From NCBI RefSeq assembly GCF_007830125.1, contig NZ_VLLG01000007.1, positions 186,001 to 250,000 on the forward strand: a stretch of 64,000 nucleotides of DNA. The letters are read 5' to 3'. The translations under genes were made by a program, and so were the position numbers. Within the stretch, counting starts at the first letter, position 1. Each line of letters opens with the position of its first letter. The DNA comes from Chitinophaga japonensis (GTDB lineage: Bacteria > Bacteroidota > Bacteroidia > Chitinophagales > Chitinophagaceae). Shown here piece after piece: positions 62,401 through 64,000 of the stretch. The notes under the pieces were generated by a model that saw only the letters and a list, made by a program, of their open reading frames with translations, did not search any database and had not been told where the DNA came from.

Positions 62401-64000
62401 TATCAACTGTTCAAAGGCTCCTGACAGCGCTGAAAGATCAATGTCCTCCCTCAATTCAAACGACATGCACATGTTGTAAGCAGAGCGGCTTTCTTCCATC
62501 TGCGCCAGTATCCACATGCGCAACTGCCCGTGCGACAGTTCGTACCTGGGCTGCGCTGGCAGCACAGGCACAGGGGCTACCGCGCCGGCTGCGGCCGATT
62601 GGCTAATGAGAACGGCAAGATCCATGATGCGTGGATAGTTAAAAATGTCGGGGAATGATATATCCACGCCCAGGTCCTTCCGCACGCGCCATAATACCCG
62701 TATACCCTTCAGGGAATGACCGCCGAGGTCAAAGAAATTATCTTTTATGCCGATCCGCTCCCGCTGCAGCACTTCTTCCCATATCTTTACCAATGCAGCT
62801 TCCACTTCATTGCGCGGCGCTTCATAGGCGCCTGTTTCCGCCATCTCCGGTACCGGCAGTTGCCGGCGATCCACTTTTCCATTGCTGGTTAAAGGCAGGC
62901 GGTCCATTGCCACATAATAGGCCGGGTGCATGTACATGGGTAGCTTTTCCCTCATCCAGGTGCGTAGTCCCTCCTCATCGGCCGCATCCTTCCATACTAT
63001 ATAGCTTACCAGGTGCCTGTCTGTACCACCTGTTTCCTGTGCCAGTACTACTGCTTCCCGGACGCCATTGTAACTTTGCAATACGCTTTCCACCTCTCCC
63101 AGCTCTACCCTGTAGCCACGGATCTTTACCTGGTTGTCGCCGCGGCCCAGGAATTCCACGTTGCCTTCGGGAGTCCAACGGGCCAGGTCGCCGGTACGAT
63201 ACAGGCGCTCCCCTGCTGCATGCGGGTTCTCCAGGTATCGTTGTGCAGTCAGGTCCGGGCGGCCCTGGTATCCACGACCTACACCGGCTCCACCTATGCA
63301 CAGCTCCCCGGTTATACCAATGCCGCAATACTGCAGGTTCCTGTCCAGCACATATATACGGCTGTTTTCCAGGGGACGGCCTATAGGCACATATCCCAGC
63401 GGCCGGAGATCAGCACCCACTCCTTCATATAAGCTGGAGTCAATCGTTGTTTCCGTAGTGCCATAGCTGTTAATAATACGTATGCCTGTATGCGCGAAAC
63501 GTTCATATGCGCGCCGGTAATCCTCTACCGAAAGCATATCGGACCCCATGTTCAGTATTTCCAGGAAGCTGATATCCTTTCCTTCTTCATAAATGTAATC
63601 CAGCAGCGGCAGTAACAGGCCGGGGGTGGATTCCACCATGGTGATCCGCTCCTTTTGCATCAGCTCATACAAACCGGGCAGATCATACCGCTTCGCGGCC
63701 GGGCAGATCACCATCACCCCTCCCCGGAAAATGCTGCGCAGCATATCGCCAAAGAACACATCAAAGGAAAGGCTGGCCACCTGCAGCAGCCGGATGCCCA
63801 ACCTATCCAGCCGGTACGCTGTTCCCAGGCTGCTCCATAAACCCAGCAGCTCCCGATGACCAATCATCACGCCTTTGGGATTGCCGGTTGAGCCGGAAGT
63901 ATACACCAGGTAGGCAAGGCTGTCCGTTCCTGGTTTTAACAAACGGTTAGCCTTGTCATACTGCTGCTCCTTTTCCTTAAAGCCGGAAAGGTCCAGTATT
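59398..64000 (-). CDS. Nonribosomal peptide synthetase (partial, 5' end off window)
   Basis: At least 1533 residues; the frame is open to the window edge, so the TTG near 63942 is not the true start. Visible order: A (incomplete at its N-terminus)-PCP-C-A-PCP. Landmarks: YTSGSTGNPKG near 63880, carrier GGHSLKG near 62725, HHIISDGWS near 62140, second YTSGSTGRPKG near 60705, last carrier near 59575. Codes read by eye: first A domain DVGENGSIDK (one change from the Orn code), second DLFNNALTYK (as recalled for Ala in microcystin synthetase). The C-terminus after the last carrier is a short Pro/Ala/Asn linker ending in NNNNLEEIII, a likely docking tail for the TubC-type domain of the next protein. 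No epimerase domain is visible. Confidence 0.95.
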   Translation of the reverse strand, partial: ILDLSGFKEKEQQYDKANRLLKPGTDSLAYLVYTSGSTGNPKGVMIGHRELLGLWSSLGTAYRLDRLGIRLLQVASLSFDVFFGDMLRSIFRGGVMVICPAAKRYDLPGLYELMQKERITMVESTPGLLLPLLDYIYEEGKDISFLEILNMGSDMLSVEDYRRAYERFAHTGIRIINSYGTTETTIDSSLYEGVGADLRPLGYVPIGRPLENSRIYVLDRNLQYCGIGITGELCIGGAGVGRGYQGRPDLTAQRYLENPHAAGERLYRTGDLARWTPEGNVEFLGRGDNQVKIRGYRVELGEVESVLQSYNGVREAVVLAQETGGTDRHLVSYIVWKDAADEEGLRTWMREKLPMYMHPAYYVAMDRLPLTSNGKVDRRQLPVPEMAETGAYEAPRNEVEAALVKIWEEVLQRERIGIKDNFFDLGGHSLKGIRVLWRVRKDLGVDISFPDIFNYPRIMDLAVLISQSAAAGAVAPVPVLPAQPRYELSHGQLRMWILAQMEESRSAYNMCMSFELREDIDLSALSGAFEQLIARHEILRTIFLNDHEGVWQVVQAPADSGFNVNVVDLTAQDVPAQQEYLAKLSATEVRYKFDLGRGPLLHAHLLRMKEEFAVLLINMHHIISDGWSVDVMMEELTSIYEGLVSGKPAVLEPLKIQYKDYAAQQNKLLNSPEIAVYKNYWLEQFSGELPVLNLPLDHIRPAVRSYRGATVRTVLGREDTHALQRFVQREPDKSMFMVLLACTYTLLYRYTGQEDMVLGVLVAGREHDDLLGQIGLYVNTLALRTRFSGQESFDSLLEKVQESLLGAFEHQVYPFDLLVEDLNITGDRSRSPLFDVLVTYKRDEHADDIQENQQNEASAEELDMGDLQREDSNISKFDITVNFREQAGGLYISINYNTDIFDETRIHNMLRHLQEMTRSVCRHTGQPLSGMKYLTDKETKDLLEKFNDTAVPYPQHKTIHGLIEAQAARTPHNTAVIHEGVSLTYDELNRSANRLAHYLAAKHGLGPGKVTGVQVERSEKMIICLLAILKTGAAYVPIDGEYPEERIQYIIADSRPDIVLKDHDLDSDMLQGNGYSDANPNVQTEPSDLAYLIYTSGSTGRPKGVALMHRNAVSFIDWCHHEFNTEKFNTVLALTSYCFDLSIFEMFYSLSAGKQVLVLKSVVDMQKYVECMPDVLLNTVPSVIDSLIRLGTSFSNVRLINMAGEPVPRAIKDHFRGSGIIIRNLYGPSEDTTYSTCYRFSDDDDRILIGKPISNTRVYILDAANSLVPVGFPGELCIAGAGLARGYLNQEQLTTQRFVPNPFEPGERMYRTGDIARWTPDGNIEFLGRNDDQVKIRGYRIELGEIQQVMVSYEAVQEGIVLAVPLAGGERDLVGYVVWSGTPDEVALQRYMKNKLPVYMQPAHFVALEKMPLNSNGKIDKKALPVPQSPAATGVPAESAGSPVEEALTAIWEDVLQRKGIGISDNFFEIGGHSLKGMRVLARINATFNVRFTLKDIFRKPTIKQQAAAIAESCPAPAPVKQVNNNNLEEIII

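Noticed and set aside
63940..63942. TTG as the start of the upstream NRPS
   Set aside because: The reading frame continues to the window edge with typical adenylation-domain sequence, and this point is in the middle of a domain.

Overview
The window looks like a chromosome segment from a Bacteroidetes bacterium, most like the family Chitinophagaceae (Chitinophaga-like). The reasons are: an arginine operon that uses the N-succinyl/N-acetyl-ornithine carbamoyltransferase (ArgF') instead of ordinary OTCase; TonB-dependent receptors with a carboxypeptidase-regulatory N-domain; a NagB-PIG-L fusion; FHS-type sugar permeases; a Bacteroidetes-type SdhC; and promoter-like TAnnTTTG/TTG elements. No plasmid, phage, transposase or CRISPR signal was seen.

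Layout. 1-7.8 kb: end of sdhC, a muramic-acid recycling operon (sugar kinase, murQ, a conserved unknown), an S41 protease, a small lipoprotein, era-der, an initiator tRNA and ssb. 7.9-10.5 kb: a TPP riboswitch in front of a TonB-dependent receptor, a predicted thiamine-family transporter. 10.5-19.5 kb: a nine-gene minus-strand arginine operon (acetyl/succinyltransferase, argG, argC, argD, argF', argB, argE, a GNAT gene, argH) with a roughly 250-nt leader that holds an Arg-rich candidate leader peptide. 19.8-35.2 kb: a locus for glycoprotein sugars (GH29, GH109, two FucP-type permeases, ROK kinase, glycosylasparaginase, CutC, a phosphatase-fold protein, GH20, NagB-PIG-L). Together these could strip fucose, GalNAc and GlcNAc, split GlcNAc-Asn, import and phosphorylate the sugars, and feed glycolysis.

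35.2-64.0 kb: a minus-strand nonribosomal peptide cluster that runs off the right edge. It holds two NRPS genes (the upstream one incomplete), a PvdE/SyrD-type exporter, a type II thioesterase, a CmlA-like diiron beta-hydroxylase, a phosphopantetheinyl transferase, a TonB-type outer-membrane protein, an M1 aminopeptidase, an O-carbamoyltransferase and a large SGNH hydrolase. Hand-read adenylation codes suggest Orn - Ala - unknown - Leu - Gln/Glu, then release by the terminal thioesterase. The product is expected to be beta-hydroxylated and perhaps carbamoylated; I cannot match it to a known compound.

The most unusual non-coding signal is a set of six intergenic elements between 2.7 and 33.2 kb. 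Each is an inverted repeat whose arms are built from tandem, degenerate 7- or 8-nt units. The sequence differs at each locus but the architecture is the same; most lie directly before a start codon, and one overlaps the 3' end of a coding region.
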